64,000 bases of DNA. Source: Vandiemenella viatica. Its lineage: Eukaryota; Arthropoda; Insecta; Orthoptera; Morabidae. Position 1 is the stretch's first letter. Each line of letters starts with the position of its first letter. The position numbers were made by a program, and so were the translations under genes. The notes beneath the pieces were generated by a model. It saw nothing but the letters and a program-made list of their open reading frames with translations, was not told the DNA's origin and searched no databases. Positions 47,190-58,789 of the stretch are shown here, piece by piece. The DNA lies in assembly GCA_031002005.1 (NCBI GenBank), contig JARYHS010008074.1:176600494-176664493 (forward strand), read 5' to 3'.

Positions 47190-47885
47190 GAATAAATAAG
47201 AATTCTGAGTAATGATTCGCATTCAGTGCTCTTCGGGACGAAGTAACGTAATATTACTAGATATCTGGTTGCTAAACCACCACTAGAAGAATACGGCGAC
47301 AAGAAGAGCAACATTGCTGTGACTATGAATATTTCATCGTGGCAGACATCCGTTCATTGGTACCAATATTACAGAAAGTACTTGTTATTTTGATAAAAAT
47401 GTTGTCTTATGCGTGAATTGAAACGGGTGTGATTTTCATGATGGTTGAAAAAGGAATCATTAGAATCGCTAAGGAAATATTGGATGGTCCCTGGTTTATA
47501 TTCTGTTCACTTTCGACTGGCGGCTCAAAGCCACGTCCCCCTGGCTCCGCTCTATCTTCAAAACCTCCTTCAGTTGCCTAGCCCTACAAGCAGACCGCTA
47601 CGTCCAGGCGGGCGGATGACAAGTATGCCAGCGGGCAGCTGAGTGTGCGTAGAACAGAATGACATTTAGCCGCCTTTGGTAACTGAACGCACTATGACTG
47701 TGGAATAAATACTCCCAACCATGTGAAACCAAAATATGGATGGACGTGTTGTAAGTCAGAAACTGCTGCACTAGTCATTACTAGTTATACACCTGGATAG
47801 TATATTACGTCTGTTTATCATATGACATTAATCTCAAAATATATTACTCAATGAGTGTAGAAGTTTACTTAAGTCTCAAGCGTTG
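47190..47885. other. Gene-free stretch
   Basis: A GC-richer patch at about 47510-47640 has no motif I recognise. Otherwise spacer. Confidence 0.5.
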
Positions 47886-48042
47886 CAGCAGCTGCCTCGG
47901 TAGCTAGGGGCCATAGTACTAGTTCTGCGTGCCGAAGGTCGCCGGTACGAGTCCGGCCGAGGGCATGTGTGTTTAAGTGTTTAGTGTCTGCTGATGTTCT
48001 ATCCGTCCTGTAATGTCCATGTGTCCATTATTAGTAGTAACA
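47886..48042 (+). repeat. tRNA-derived SINE, third family
   Basis: Head gcagctgcctcggtagctag, then gtgccgaaggtcgccggtac (B box ggtacgagtccgg), then ccgagggcatgtgtgttt and a short body ending near attagtagtaac. The words gccgag and gccctcggc frame a stem. A second, minus-strand copy is at 58676-58785. The head differs from both other SINE families of the window, so at least three tRNA-SINE lineages are present. Confidence 0.75.
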
Positions 48043-48397
48043 AAGTACTTGAGAAACCGATATACTGGAAGAGTCATGATAATCTCATTGAGCTGGTTGT
48101 ATGGTCTATGTAGCCGAATGCCAATGGCGGGGAAAAAAAGCGTAAAGCATGGACTTCATCTGTAGAGCGAATCCTCACACGACTGGCTCGTACATTTAAA
48201 CATCTTCACCCTGGCCTTCATCGACAGTCAAAAGTATTAAACGTCTGATCGATAAAGTTAGAATTTATGACGTACTCATTAACAGAGCTTGACGATGACG
48301 AAAGTCAACTAAGGCGGTACAACTGCAAGTAAGTTAGCAAGCAACAATGCTTGTCAGTGTAAATGAGGTAGGTTTGTCTTCAATCATTTGTACGTGG

Positions 48398-49180
48398 AGT
48401 TGTAGCAAACCGTATGTATTCGTTACTGAGTAACGGGTTCGTTGCTTGACTCGAAGTACCGAATCGTTACTCACAAATTCATTTCGTTACTAGCATTTCT
48501 CGTATGGATATCAGTTTGATTCGATAAACGAACAAATACGACGCCTCATGCGGGAACAGGAACGGTTCGCCCTGCGACTAAATGAACCTGAATGGAATGA
48601 ATGTTTGAACATAGTGTTTAGCATGTTTTATAGGTTTTATGATTTGAATTCACTTCGTCACAAAGGAAAATGTTTAAGTACAGACATGTTGCGCGTACAA
48701 TATTTCAATATAATTAATATAATTTATTGTTAAGTGTTGATATTTTTAACGAGGTAAGTAATTTTGACAACGTAAAGAGTTATTTTGTAGTTTTGCTTTT
48801 GTTTAACATTAAAATATACAGGGTATAACTTGTAAATAGAATGTTTGGATAGATAATTTGAGATGGTTATTGTGTTTTTATTGATCATACCTTAGTGAGA
48901 TTTTATTGATTTCAAACATTTATGAAATGCGTTTATTCTAGAATGCGATATTCTAAATTCTATTTTATTTTACAGCGCAAATGAACAATTTATTTAAACT
49001 TTAGAAACTACGAACGAAGTCATCCCGTAACCGTACGTGGTGCGACTGGATACAATGCTTCATGCTAGCGCTTGATTGTACGAAAAGTAACGGGTAACTA
49101 TACGATAGTAACGAGTACTGATTGGTTTAGTTTCGATTACATACGGCTACACAATTTCTCGTTACTTTTCGTATGATTTA
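48398..49180. mobile_element. Probable non-autonomous hAT element
   Basis: Left end region tgtagcaaaccgtatgta (48401-48418) is mirrored at 49135-49153 by tacatacggctaca. Just inside, both ends carry clusters of CGTTAC/GTAACG words: cgttactgagtaacggg (48421-48437), cgttactc, cgttacta on the left; aagtaacgggtaac, agtaacgag and, outside, cgttacttttcg on the right. Short subterminal repeats of this kind are known in hAT transposons. The interior of about 600 bases has a short ORF (48548-48733) without transposase motifs. No exact target duplication was found, so the borders are approximate. Confidence 0.45.
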
Positions 49181-49189
49181 AGCAGTTTT

Positions 49190-49615
49190 TCGAACATTCA
49201 TGGTAACTATGTCCGAGAGCCTTAAGAAATAAAGCTTTCAAAAATCATATCTCAAGGTTTCGAGTGGTTATGGCTGCTTGTAGTTGACAAAACTTTGTAG
49301 TACTGTGTGTTCAAATAAAATAAAAATCGAATGACATAGTCACTTACTTGACAGCACAACTTTATGCGCCATTTACGTTCGATAATTCCAAGTACGAGAA
49401 CATTAACGCTTATTGAAAATTCATTCGTTTGTATATATAGTTCTCGTCAGTACGTAGCGAAACTTGTTCACATCATTTCGGCCCGTTTTATTTCTCGACT
49501 CCATGTCTATAAAATAATATTTCCCTGTATTATTATATATGACTGTGACGCGGATCAAATAAAGGGTAGAGTAAAATCCGCTACTGGCCTATTCTTCCGA
49601 AAGGCATTACGGTGA
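49190..49615. other. Gene-free stretch
   Basis: AT-rich spacer, ORF at 49364-49615 without motif. Confidence 0.5.
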
Positions 49616-49618
49616 CTC

Positions 49619-49880
49619 CGATGTGAAACCTAGCGTGGTTGGTGAACGGTTAACGCTCTGGCCTCACATTCGGGAGAACGCCGGTTCCAGTCCCCTTCTG
49701 GACATCCATATTTGGGTTTTCCATGGTTTCCACAAATCACTCCAGGCGATTGCCGTGATGCTTCCTGCAAAAGGTCATGGCCGAATACCTTCCCTTCCCT
49801 TGTACCAGTTCCATCCCGCCTCTAATGACCTCGACGTCGACGAAGCGTAAAGCCATACGTTAATATATAACGATGTGAAT
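49619..49880 (+). repeat. tRNA-derived SINE, main family, with 9-base target duplication
   Basis: Well-kept copy (49628-49871): acctagcgtggttggtgaac, ggttaacgctctggcctcac, a mutated B box (ggttccagtcccc), body with ttttccatggtttcc, atggccgaataccttccc, and the end cctcgacgtcgacgaagcgt before an A/T tail. Perfect repeats cgatgtgaa at 49619-49627 and 49872-49880. The ORF of 75 codons here is a by-product. Confidence 0.92.
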
Positions 49881-50599
49881 GTCCTCATCCTAAGGATAAA
49901 TCTCATCAACAGTCTCGTATTCACTCACAGCATACAAGTTTAAGTATTGAACCCAGACATGAAGTTCACTTCATGATCCATCAATGTGGCAACCAAAGGA
50001 CTGGGCACTGGGCCAGGTCCCCGCGTACAGGCCATCCTGACTGCTCTTTTAGGCAAATGCAAATTCTGGAACGTTTCTTAATCTCCATCTCTTAAACTAC
50101 ACATTTCACAAACAAAAGTACACTTATCACACACAGGACATAGTTACACGTTTTTCAGACAGATGGCAACACTTCACTTCCTCCATTAGCACTTAGAACG
50201 ACCTGGCATTAGGTATAAAATGATTGGCGTCAGCAAGTGCTTGCGGCCATTAAATCAAAGCTCCAAATCTGACCATGCCAACGATGAGTAAAATTCATCA
50301 AAATGTGGTGAAGAAGAAAAAAATAAAAGGATTAAGAATACTTCATGGTGACTGGAAACCTTGTATTGTCTCCTCTGCCACAATGTTAAGTACTGGATGT
50401 TCAAAATTAACTCGCAGTTTGTGCCCGAATCAGCTTACGCCAGTTCGAACGCCAGATAGTACTAGTATCTCGGCCACAAGACTGATAGTTATTAAATGTA
50501 TATTATGCTTCCAAAATCTTGCAAGATATTTTACTAGTTCTTCTTTCGTGTAACTTAAATTCTATCTTTTCTTTATACTGTGTAGCTTTCGGTGGATGA
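49881..50599. other. Gene-free stretch
   Basis: No recognised gene. The part at 49985-50260 looks like old repeat (ggcactgggccaggtccccg and neighbouring words) but I cannot name it. The ORF at 50275-50553 is without motif. Confidence 0.45.
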
Positions 50600-50770
50600 G
50601 AGAATAAAGGATGAAGAGCGGCGTTAAAAAACATCCACGCAGCCATTAGCATGGGCAGGCAGGGCCTCCGATAAGAACCCTAATGAGCGGCAAATGTGAT
50701 TTTTTACGAGGTGCGGCTGCGAGGCGAGACCAAAGAGAGGCGTGTGTAGGAGGGAACAACGGAATCGATT
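50600..50770. promoter_or_regulatory. Candidate conserved non-coding element
   Basis: A compact GC-richer block with homeodomain-like cores (gccattagcatg near 50641; ccctaatgagc near 50678), a GATA word (ccgataagaa near 50668) and a T-run. It has none of the repeat marks of the window and no reading frame with motifs. Its composition contrast with AT-rich flanks suggests constraint, but without alignment this is only a candidate. Confidence 0.3.
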
Positions 50771-50774
50771 GTGA

Positions 50775-52555
50775 AAGGTCCACGGGGAGTACAGACTAGA
50801 GAAAAACACTGTCTCAATAGCAGACACTAAGAAATGGGGTGCAGTTTCAGTAAATAAAATTATTTACTGCGATAAAACCAGTAGAAACAATAAGAAACTG
50901 AATTAGTAATAACGCAACTTCATTAAATCCCTTTGTATAATTTTCATCCCTGAATGAAAAATACTTCGAGGATTAAAATAGGAATTGATTTTATTTTGAA
51001 CTTCCTATATACCATACGTCATTTAAACGAAAACTGTTATAGAAACGTATAAATATCCAAAGAATGATTTAACTGGCGTTTTCTCCTATTTTCTTTATGT
51101 ATCACAATTATGTTTCTTTTGATTATACTTATTTCTAATGTATATGACCATATATTATTCATGTTTAAAAGTATGTGTAGCCTTTTTTCTCCGCCCCGTC
51201 GCGTGTCGATTTTCAGAATATTCAGGTGGATTGATCTTTCAACATAACATCCCTTCAAGAATAACGCTGTTTCGAGTGTGAAAGATTATTTAGTTTCGCT
51301 TCCGCTTCATCTATTCGACGGATTATAACTTTGTTAAGATTTGGCTTTCAGTCTATTAGCAGAGATACCATGGCGTTAACAGGAACAATTTCCTAAATGT
51401 GTTGTAGTTGAGTATAGACTTATTCAATTCCATGTATTATACTATCTCAATAATAGCTAGAATTCTAATCGATTTTTTTTTTCTCAAAAAAAAGTAACTG
51501 CTTTTGAAGTTTTTCGTTAAGTATTTTATTAAAAATTTCGATATTTTCACTCTGTTCTAAAAATAACTACATACATCATAAAGAGCTAGCAAAGCTTTTA
51601 CTCTTACGGGATCATTTCAGATATAAATGAGTTTTAAAGAAAATATAGATTCAAGGTACTTCAACTCTCTTTTATGTGGTAACAGCGAGAAGATAGAAGT
51701 CACCTATACGTACGCTGGAAAGCATAAAACTACGCTCTTGTTTCTACAGTCGTTCGTCTACCTATTATCACAATGAGTGACATAAGGTTCATATGTATAT
51801 AGCACAACACACAACTGCAACGTTTATAATACATAAGGCTATTAAAAGAACAGATATATCTGCAAGTTACCTCAAAACCACGACTCAGAAAGAAACACAT
51901 TATTCACGAAGAGATACGAAGTACTGTTCGTTGAACTAAAAATAAATAGGTACAGCACTTAGTATGAAATTAACTTTCTTCGTGGTCAATAAATTTTTAA
52001 TGAAGAAAGGATTAAAAAAACTGCCAGAGTGGTTGTAAAAAACTACGCACAATAGAACACCGCGTAGAAAAGTAATTTTTAATTTGTCAAATATTAATCC
52101 TTAAGAAAAGTACCTTTATATTTCATTGCTTATCCATTTACGAAATTTTATATGTGAGAAACAGTATTTACAGTTACTACTGATGATATTCTTTCGGTAT
52201 TATTAATTGAAGAAAATATTTAGTTATGAGTTAAGTTGTAATTGAACCTTGTGATTCTCTGAAGCTTTACGTATGGTTGGTGATGAATCAGACCACCTGT
52301 CTGAAGAATAAAGGTTCCTTTAAAAGCGCATTTGGCATCTTCTTGAAAATTCGTATGTATGAGTATATTTCCACTATTTCGATCAAATTCTTCACTTTTT
52401 ATACAACACAAGCAAACTTTTTCAATTATAGGAACTATACGAATAATAATAACAACCCTCATCTGGCCACTGACCTAAGTAAACAAAATTCATAGTAGCT
52501 AATAACCTCGTCGTTTGTCAATATTAAGTCAACCTTCCCTCTAAAAAGATCACTC
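50775..52555. other. Gene-free, AT-rich stretch
   Basis: I see no gene or clear repeat. Confidence 0.55.
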
Positions 52556-52559
52556 TTTC

Positions 52560-52868
52560 GACTGGTTTGACAATCCTCCATCACTTACGCTAACCTCTTC
52601 ACCTCAACATAACCCTTACAAAGTGCATCTCCAATTATTTGCTTAATTTATTCTAATCTACCTCTACAGTTCTTTCCTTCGATTGTTCCCTCCACTAACA
52701 AATTAGCCAATTCCACATATCTTCTTTCTGTAAGACTCTTCCACCAGCTTCTGTTCTCACCCATCATTTCCAAAACACGCCTTTTCCATTCTTTATCTCT
52801 CCACTTAATTTCCAACATCCTTCAACAGCATCACATTTCAAATGCTTCAATTTTCCTTTTTTTCTGGT
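52560..52868 (-). mobile_element. RTE-type LINE fragment, reverse transcriptase C-terminus
   Basis: Minus-strand reading from 52868: RKIEAFEM, a stop, then RRML-like residues, EIKWRDK, RRVLEMMGENRSWWKSLTER, ELANLLVEGTIEGKNCRGRL, a stop, IKQIIGDALCKGYVEVKRLA. This is the C-terminal pattern (IEAFEMWC-RRML-I-WTD ... EG-RGRPR ... IKQI) that I know from RTE- and BovB-like proteins. It has several stops and is cut at both ends. It is a different LINE lineage from the jockey/CR1-like copies. Confidence 0.75.
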
Positions 52869-53084
52869 ATTATAGCACACATTAACGAGTGAATACGAAT
52901 CATTTACACATTTCGATAGTATCTGGTCCAAGCTACTCGCGAAATGGCAGTTCTCAGTATGATATAGAGTAGGGTAATACTTTCAATTTAGAGATCAAGA
53001 ACGGACTGAAATGGCCTAGGTATTGTAATTTTCGGTTTACGCCACTGCACGTTTCTCGTGACGCTCCACACGAGATTTATGATA

Positions 53085-53330
53085 GTGGGATGTTCCTTTT
53101 GAGATTGTTTGCTCCGCAGATGTGATTTAAGCTGCGCTTTCCCCGCAAGACCGTGGTGCGGCGCGGGCGGCATGTCAAATGAATTCCAGTATGGTAGCGC
53201 GGCTGGAAGCTGCATCACTATCCGTAAATCAAAGTTTCTTTAATGCGTACCACGACAGCCGAGAAGGGAAACGTCGCTTCTCTATAGAATTCGTTACGAA
53301 TGGGGCAGGAGGAGAGAATAAATCTAATGT
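53085..53330. promoter_or_regulatory. Candidate conserved non-coding element
   Basis: GC-richer block with a RUNX-like core (accgtggtgcgg near 53152), gtcaaatgaattcc, and gtaaatcaaagtttctttaa near 53224. There is no repeat similarity within the window. Two opposed short ORFs (52988-53218 minus, 53179-53415 plus) lack motifs. Regulatory role is inference. Confidence 0.25.
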
Positions 53331-53334
53331 AAAA

Positions 53335-54230
53335 TTATTACGTTGTTCATTGTATTCTGTTTGCTTTCATGGAAGCTGCAGTTCTTTGAGGTTCATTATT
53401 TGTGGATATTTATAGTTACTGTCGCGTGCGTTTCTAGGAATGCGATCGGAAGCGATACCAATCGATCAAAGGGTTAGTCTGCATACTTTCAGTGAGTCAA
53501 AGTTAATTCATAAATAACCAGGAACCTGCGAGTTCAGCCTCGCGCAATTAGGAGGTTAATGACCCTAACAGATGACTCGTATGTTGTACATAAGAACGTT
53601 TCGTTTGATACGAAAATCAATGATTATATGGGGGACAAATTCAAGTTCCTAGGTAATTCAGTTTCTGTTAGAGATACCCATTTTTGAAGAACACATAACA
53701 GGAATCTCCAACTAATCCCGCTCAACCGTTGTGACAGAAAGACAAACATCTGAGCATCAACAGTAGGCCTAGTATTCTGTTCCCCGTTGGGTATGGAACA
53801 CTGAACTAACATTGTCAATTGCGAAAATGTTTTGTAAACACGTTGCGTATTAAGTTGAATTTAGGTGTACTAAAATTAAACTAAAATTGTTATTTTTAAA
53901 GAGAAAAAATTATAGTTTTTTTGAAATTGCCTTTCAAATAATATATATAAAACAAATAGAAAAAAAATTGCAGTTAAAATAAAGTTATCATGGATTAGTG
54001 AAAAATTTTGAAAATTATTAAAAAGCTGATATTAACGACATAATTATCATCTGACTGATAAAGAATTTCATCGAATGGTATACATTATTTTTGTCAGTAA
54101 CACTTTCTGCCATTCGCTCATTCGGTTATTTCCTGAAAACCATGATCTCCAGATAGATCGCTATAGTTTCCCTGCTAACTTTAACTGGCTAGATATTACT
54201 GTAAATTTTGAAATACTTTTCGGATTAGTA
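53335..54230. other. Gene-free stretch
   Basis: AT-rich spacer; I see no gene. Confidence 0.5.
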
Positions 54231-54232
54231 GC

Positions 54233-54468
54233 TTCGGAAATTAATTTTTTTCTTTTTTTACTTACTGCTTTACTCCTCGTCGACGGCTAAGGTCATTAAA
54301 GGCGGGATGGGACTGGGGAAAAGGAACGGGAAGAAATTGGGCCATTGCCTTTGTGAAGGAAGCATCCCGGCATTCGCCTGGAGTGATTTGGGGATTCGAA
54401 CCCGCGTCCTACCGAATGCGAGGCGAGGACGTTAACCGTTCACCCACCACGCTCGGTTCGGAAATTAA
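54233..54468 (-). repeat. tRNA-derived SINE, main family, with internal deletion and 12-base target duplication
   Basis: Minus-strand copy (54245-54456): tRNA head gagcgtggtgggtgaacggt, gcctcgcattcggtaggacg, B box ggttcgaat, then directly ccccaaatcactccaggcga. The segment of about 45 bases that normally lies between two cccc words is missing. Perfect target duplications ttcggaaattaa at 54233-54244 and 54457-54468 prove that this is one insertion. The tail is a T-run on the plus strand. Confidence 0.93.
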
Positions 54469-54469
54469 G

Positions 54470-55640
54470 GGCGAACCTTTATTTGTTTATGCTGTTTCAC
54501 AAATATTGAAATAAATAGGGAAATCCCAAAATTCTGAGAGTGGGTTGGTTGGCAGCTTTGATTTGTTGCCCATGAAGATTATCTAGAGATCTCTTATTCT
54601 TCAGACCACCACCATACCCCGAATAATTATTTAATCCACCTCTATATTTCAATTTTTTACGTTATAATCGTTTTAAAGTTTAGTAAGAATTAAAGTAATG
54701 AGATATTAAAACTTCTAAACTAAAAGGTTGTGACGTTATGAGGGCGTGGCAGTCGGACGGACAAACAGACAGGTGGATAAATGAGAAAATCAAAAAGGAT
54801 TCCATTTTACACTGAAAAGGTACGGAAACCGAAAAATTAAAAAAAAAATACGTCACCTCTTTGTAATTCATAATCGACGCTAAGGAGCTTTTTTATTTTG
54901 CCGTAGATATGTTTGTGTGCTTTTGCAACAAAACAAACAAACAAAAAAATACTGAAGTAATTTTAAAAATAATTCTAAATTCCTATGCTGAGGAAAGGAT
55001 GAATCTTGTACAGTAAAATGTCTTCAGAGCTCTCCTACTTTCACTTTGACAAAATTATTGGGATATGATTATAAGGACAGTCTTTTTAGAAGACATTGTG
55101 GAGGAGTCCAGTCTCACCTACGAAGTAAATATGTGAGCATTATACCGAAAGCTGTGTTGTCAGTACAGAAAATTTTAATACCACTTATCTCTCTCTTCAC
55201 AGAGATTATGATCATCGGACAAGCATTGCATTTATGGTTGACTGCAACAAGGGATTTTGTTGTTCCTCGCTATAGATTATACATATAAATGCTGTAATCT
55301 AGCTTTCAACCCTATAAATTTATCGTATAATTGATAAGTATTGAAGCCGTTCAAAATATTGTATGAATACGATTACTTCCTTTACCAAACTTTTTTTTTA
55401 GTAAATAAAATATTTAAACACTTATGGTTTTCTGGATACTACCTTGGTCAGGTATTATTCTGCTGTTGTTACCATGTACGATAAAGTACGTAAAAGATTA
55501 AACGTGAATGATTAAAGTTTAACTGATAGGTGAGGATGTGTTTGATCATAAGAATATGTTTTCGTAGAAAAAATTCTGTACACTTAGTTGTACTGCCTTT
55601 ATACCAATTCCAATGCAGATAACTTTAATTTGTAACGTTT
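54470..55640. other. Gene-free stretch
   Basis: AT-rich spacer; the ORF at 55046-55288 has no motif. Confidence 0.55.
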
Positions 55641-55644
55641 TATG

Positions 55645-56781
55645 CGAGTCATCTAAATAAGTTTAAGAAAGGTTCAAAAACATAATTAACAATTATTTAT
55701 TGAACACAATGAAACTTATACACAAGAAAGAATGTTTCTTCTACACTCCCTATTTTTCCACGTAATCTCCTTCCTGTTCTATGGCCTTCCTGCAGCGAGA
55801 CACAAGAGCGTGTATGCCCTGGTGGTACCTCCTTGGTCTGTTCACGAAGCCATTTCTTCACTGTGCGAATCACCTCTTCATCATCTTCAAAACGTCTCCC
55901 ATGAATGGCATTCTTCGATGGCCCAAGCAAGAGAAAGTTTGAGGGAGCTAGGTCTGGGCTATAGGGTGGATGTGTTAACACTGTCCAACCCTGTTTGGTG
56001 ATGTGTTCCAACGTCCTCAAACTTGTGTGAGGGCGTGCGTTATCATGTTGAAGCAAACAATCACCTATGTTGTTATGGCGTCCAAGTGAGTTTGGTTAAT
56101 GTGTTCACATATGCCTCAGAATTAATGGTGGTGCCTCTCGGCATCACATCAATGAGTATACACCATCACAGTCCCAAAACACAGTGATAATGACCTTACC
56201 AGTGGAAGCAGATGCTTTGAATTTTTTCTTCTCTGGAGAGTCAGGATGCAGCCAGTTCATCGATTGCCGTTTTGTTTCGGACTGTAAATGGTGAACCCAG
56301 GTTTCATCACCTGTCACAATCCGGGACAAGAAGACTTCCCCTTCAGCTTCCTTTGCTGATTGACAGATCCCGCGCCAACTGCCGAGTCGTTATGCGTCGG
56401 TCCTCGCGAATGAGTATATCAGCACGCTGCATCTTGTCAGGTGTTACAGCCATGGGTGGCCTGCCCGCTGCAAATTTTGGAGCTCTGCAGAACTGATTTC
56501 AGATGGCCTCACCCTCTGTGCCCAGCGACTAACCGTACTTCTGTCGACTGCTGATGTTTCATAAAGTGCACATAAACGTTTGTGAATATTTCCATCCGTT
56601 TTTGCTCCGCAGTGAGAAATTTAATGACGATGTGCTGCTTATAACGTTCATCATTCACAGACGCCATGTTGAACCATTGCTGCAAGTACGCTATTTGTCG
56701 GAAGAAACTGAAACTTTGTGCGCGAACTATTGTTGGGGGCTGAGAAAAAAATGTGGCGCATGAGTTTCTGGGCCACCCTCG
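55645..56781 (-). mobile_element. Dead mariner transposon
   Basis: Unit of about 1.1 kb around a mariner transposase pseudogene. The right end (5' end of the element) begins on the minus strand cgagggtggcccagaaactc, a plausible terminal repeat; the left end cgagtcatctaaataag matches it only weakly, so the borders are approximate and no clear TA duplication is visible. Confidence 0.6.
55697..56667 (-). pseudogene. Mariner transposase pseudogene (DD34D type)
   Basis: In intact relatives this transposase cuts at the terminal repeats and inserts the element at TA. Minus-strand frames: ATG at 56665-56667 followed by ASVNDERYKQHIVIKFLTAE, with a stop at about 56512; IVTGDETWVHHLQSETKRQS (in 56144-56329; the first catalytic D lies in TGDE), WLHPDSPEKKKFKAS and VFWDCDGV; then after frame breaks LQHDNARPHT (in 55697-56056; the second catalytic D is in HDN) and HPPYSPDLAPSNFLLLGPSK, where PDLAPSN supplies the third D. 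The C-terminal part GRRFEDDEEVI runs to a TAA at 55697-55699. Total span corresponds to roughly 320 codons against about 345 in the family. At least three frame breaks and several stops: not functional. Confidence 0.9.
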
Positions 56782-56784
56782 TTT

Positions 56785-58670
56785 ATTGCGATAAATTCAC
56801 ATATTCTTGTCAGCACTTAGGATGTTCAATGTAATTAAACAGGTAGAAAAAAATGATATGAAAATCAATTGCTAAGGTCAAATTTTGCCAAATTTGTTTC
56901 TGACTTGTTTGCCTCAAGTCTTAAGAGGTGTATCTGAAGATTTAGATCTTCTAATGTCACAGTCTCTATGAATAATTTATGAATAAAAGTGTTTTCTGGG
57001 CCAGTCCGTAGTTCGTATTCCGTGTAAAAGAGTTGATCTAGCCACGACAGAGACCGAACACGCGGCTAATCGAATGTGTGCGACCGAACAACATTCTAGT
57101 GTCCCGGCCATCAGATACATACATACGTACGAGTTTCACTGCGCTTCTGTTCGACAATGTTGCGCTTTTCTGCAGGTTTCAAATCATCTTATATTTATTT
57201 CATAACTGATGACCTTTCTCGTTCTATGCATCGATAACCGTAAAAGATATGTTGGATGTATACTGATTTTGACAACATTGGTAAGAGCCTAGGGACAAGG
57301 ATAACTTTTTACTAAAAATTATCAACATAGTAAAATTGTCTGCAACTAATGACAAATAATATAGTGTCCTTGAATTGTTTGTTGATTATTACAAGTCGAA
57401 AAATTAATCATTATATGGAGGTACCTTCACAAACGACACTTCCTGATGATTTTAATTCTTAAACTAACTCAATAATTGTTATTACAGCCACTTGCCTAAT
57501 TGAGTCTAGTTCTAAAAAGTGGTTCCATGCATCACGGGCGATTATTTCAAAAAAATTTACGCTTATAGAGAGTAAAACCCAACTTAAGTAAATTTTTATG
57601 ATACTGTAACAAGTATCTTATATTTCATTCTTTATACTTTCACAGCATTATTCTCGTAAGAGAAACGTCTACGAATAAATGATTTAAATACGTTTTTCTA
57701 ATTATTGTGTGCCAAAACTTGGCCGTATCAAGTGCATTGGAAGTGTGTTTGATGCATGTCATCTTCTGTATATGATGAAGGACTCCGTAGGACGTACTTA
57801 GTTTTTTGATTTTCTCTTTACAGTTATTATTCATTTAAGCATTTGATGTGATCCCGTATCACCTGGTTGCCCATCGCTACCTTAGTACGCTCAGACATTT
57901 CTTTATTATTAATTTCTCATTGTCGTCAGGTGATACTTATTCGGTTACTGTCACCCTTACTAAAAGATTGGGGATTTTTGTCTTCCACATAACTAGTCTT
58001 CACTTTTCATCTTCAATTGTTAGACTCTGACATCTCCACAAGAAACTGCTTCTTAACTGTAATCTCTGTAGAGAAGATTCATGCAAATTCATAGTATTAA
58101 TCGTATCAAATTCTGCTTTCGTTCTTTCCTTGCGTGCAGCCAGTTGTTTTCGAACACACGGTGGCACAATCCCTTCTAGGCGGTACAGATATTCAGTCGA
58201 AGTAAGCATTAAGCACCTTGCAGTAATACTACACTACTGCTGCTGCCAATTATCAGGAGAAACATATTCTTCAGATGCGATGAATCAAGACTGGTTTGAG
58301 TTCAAAACCCTGCAGTAATCTTACCAAATGAAATAGAAGGTTACTTATTCCTGGTAGATATTTCAAATTACAACTGAGTCAACGTTTTTTGAATGTTTTT
58401 TAAGTTACTCAGAGGATTTGGATATCGTCGCATATTAATCCTCGACTTTAAAACGATGAGTCTGTCATATACAATGATGATGAACAGAATTTAACATGCA
58501 GGGTCATATATACGTATTGCTGCTGCATGTTCATACTAAGTCAAGTAATGTCTTCCTTACAGAAAGGTATAAGATACAAGAGGTAATTTTCCGTTTTTAA
58601 AATTGGTTTTCGTTCTTTTCAGCTATAGAGCCAGCTACAACTGCGTTGTATTGTTTCTCCTAATGCATGT
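56785..58670. other. Gene-free stretch
   Basis: AT-rich spacer; I see no gene or repeat. Confidence 0.55.
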
Positions 58671-58675
58671 GTACT

Positions 58676-58785
58676 GTGTCATCGTCACTATCGTTTATTT
58701 TTTACTATTGACAACACGGGACGGACACAACGCTCAATTATAACCACGCATGCCCTCGGCCGTACTCGAACCGGCGACCCTTGCA
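58676..58785 (-). repeat. tRNA-derived SINE, third family, minus-strand copy
   Basis: Complement of the 47886 family: gggtcgccggttcgagtacg, then gccgagggcatgcgtggtta and a body with gtgtccgtcccgtgttg. The 5' head is missing or lost, so the copy is 5'-truncated. Confidence 0.75.
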
Positions 58786-58789
58786 ACGG

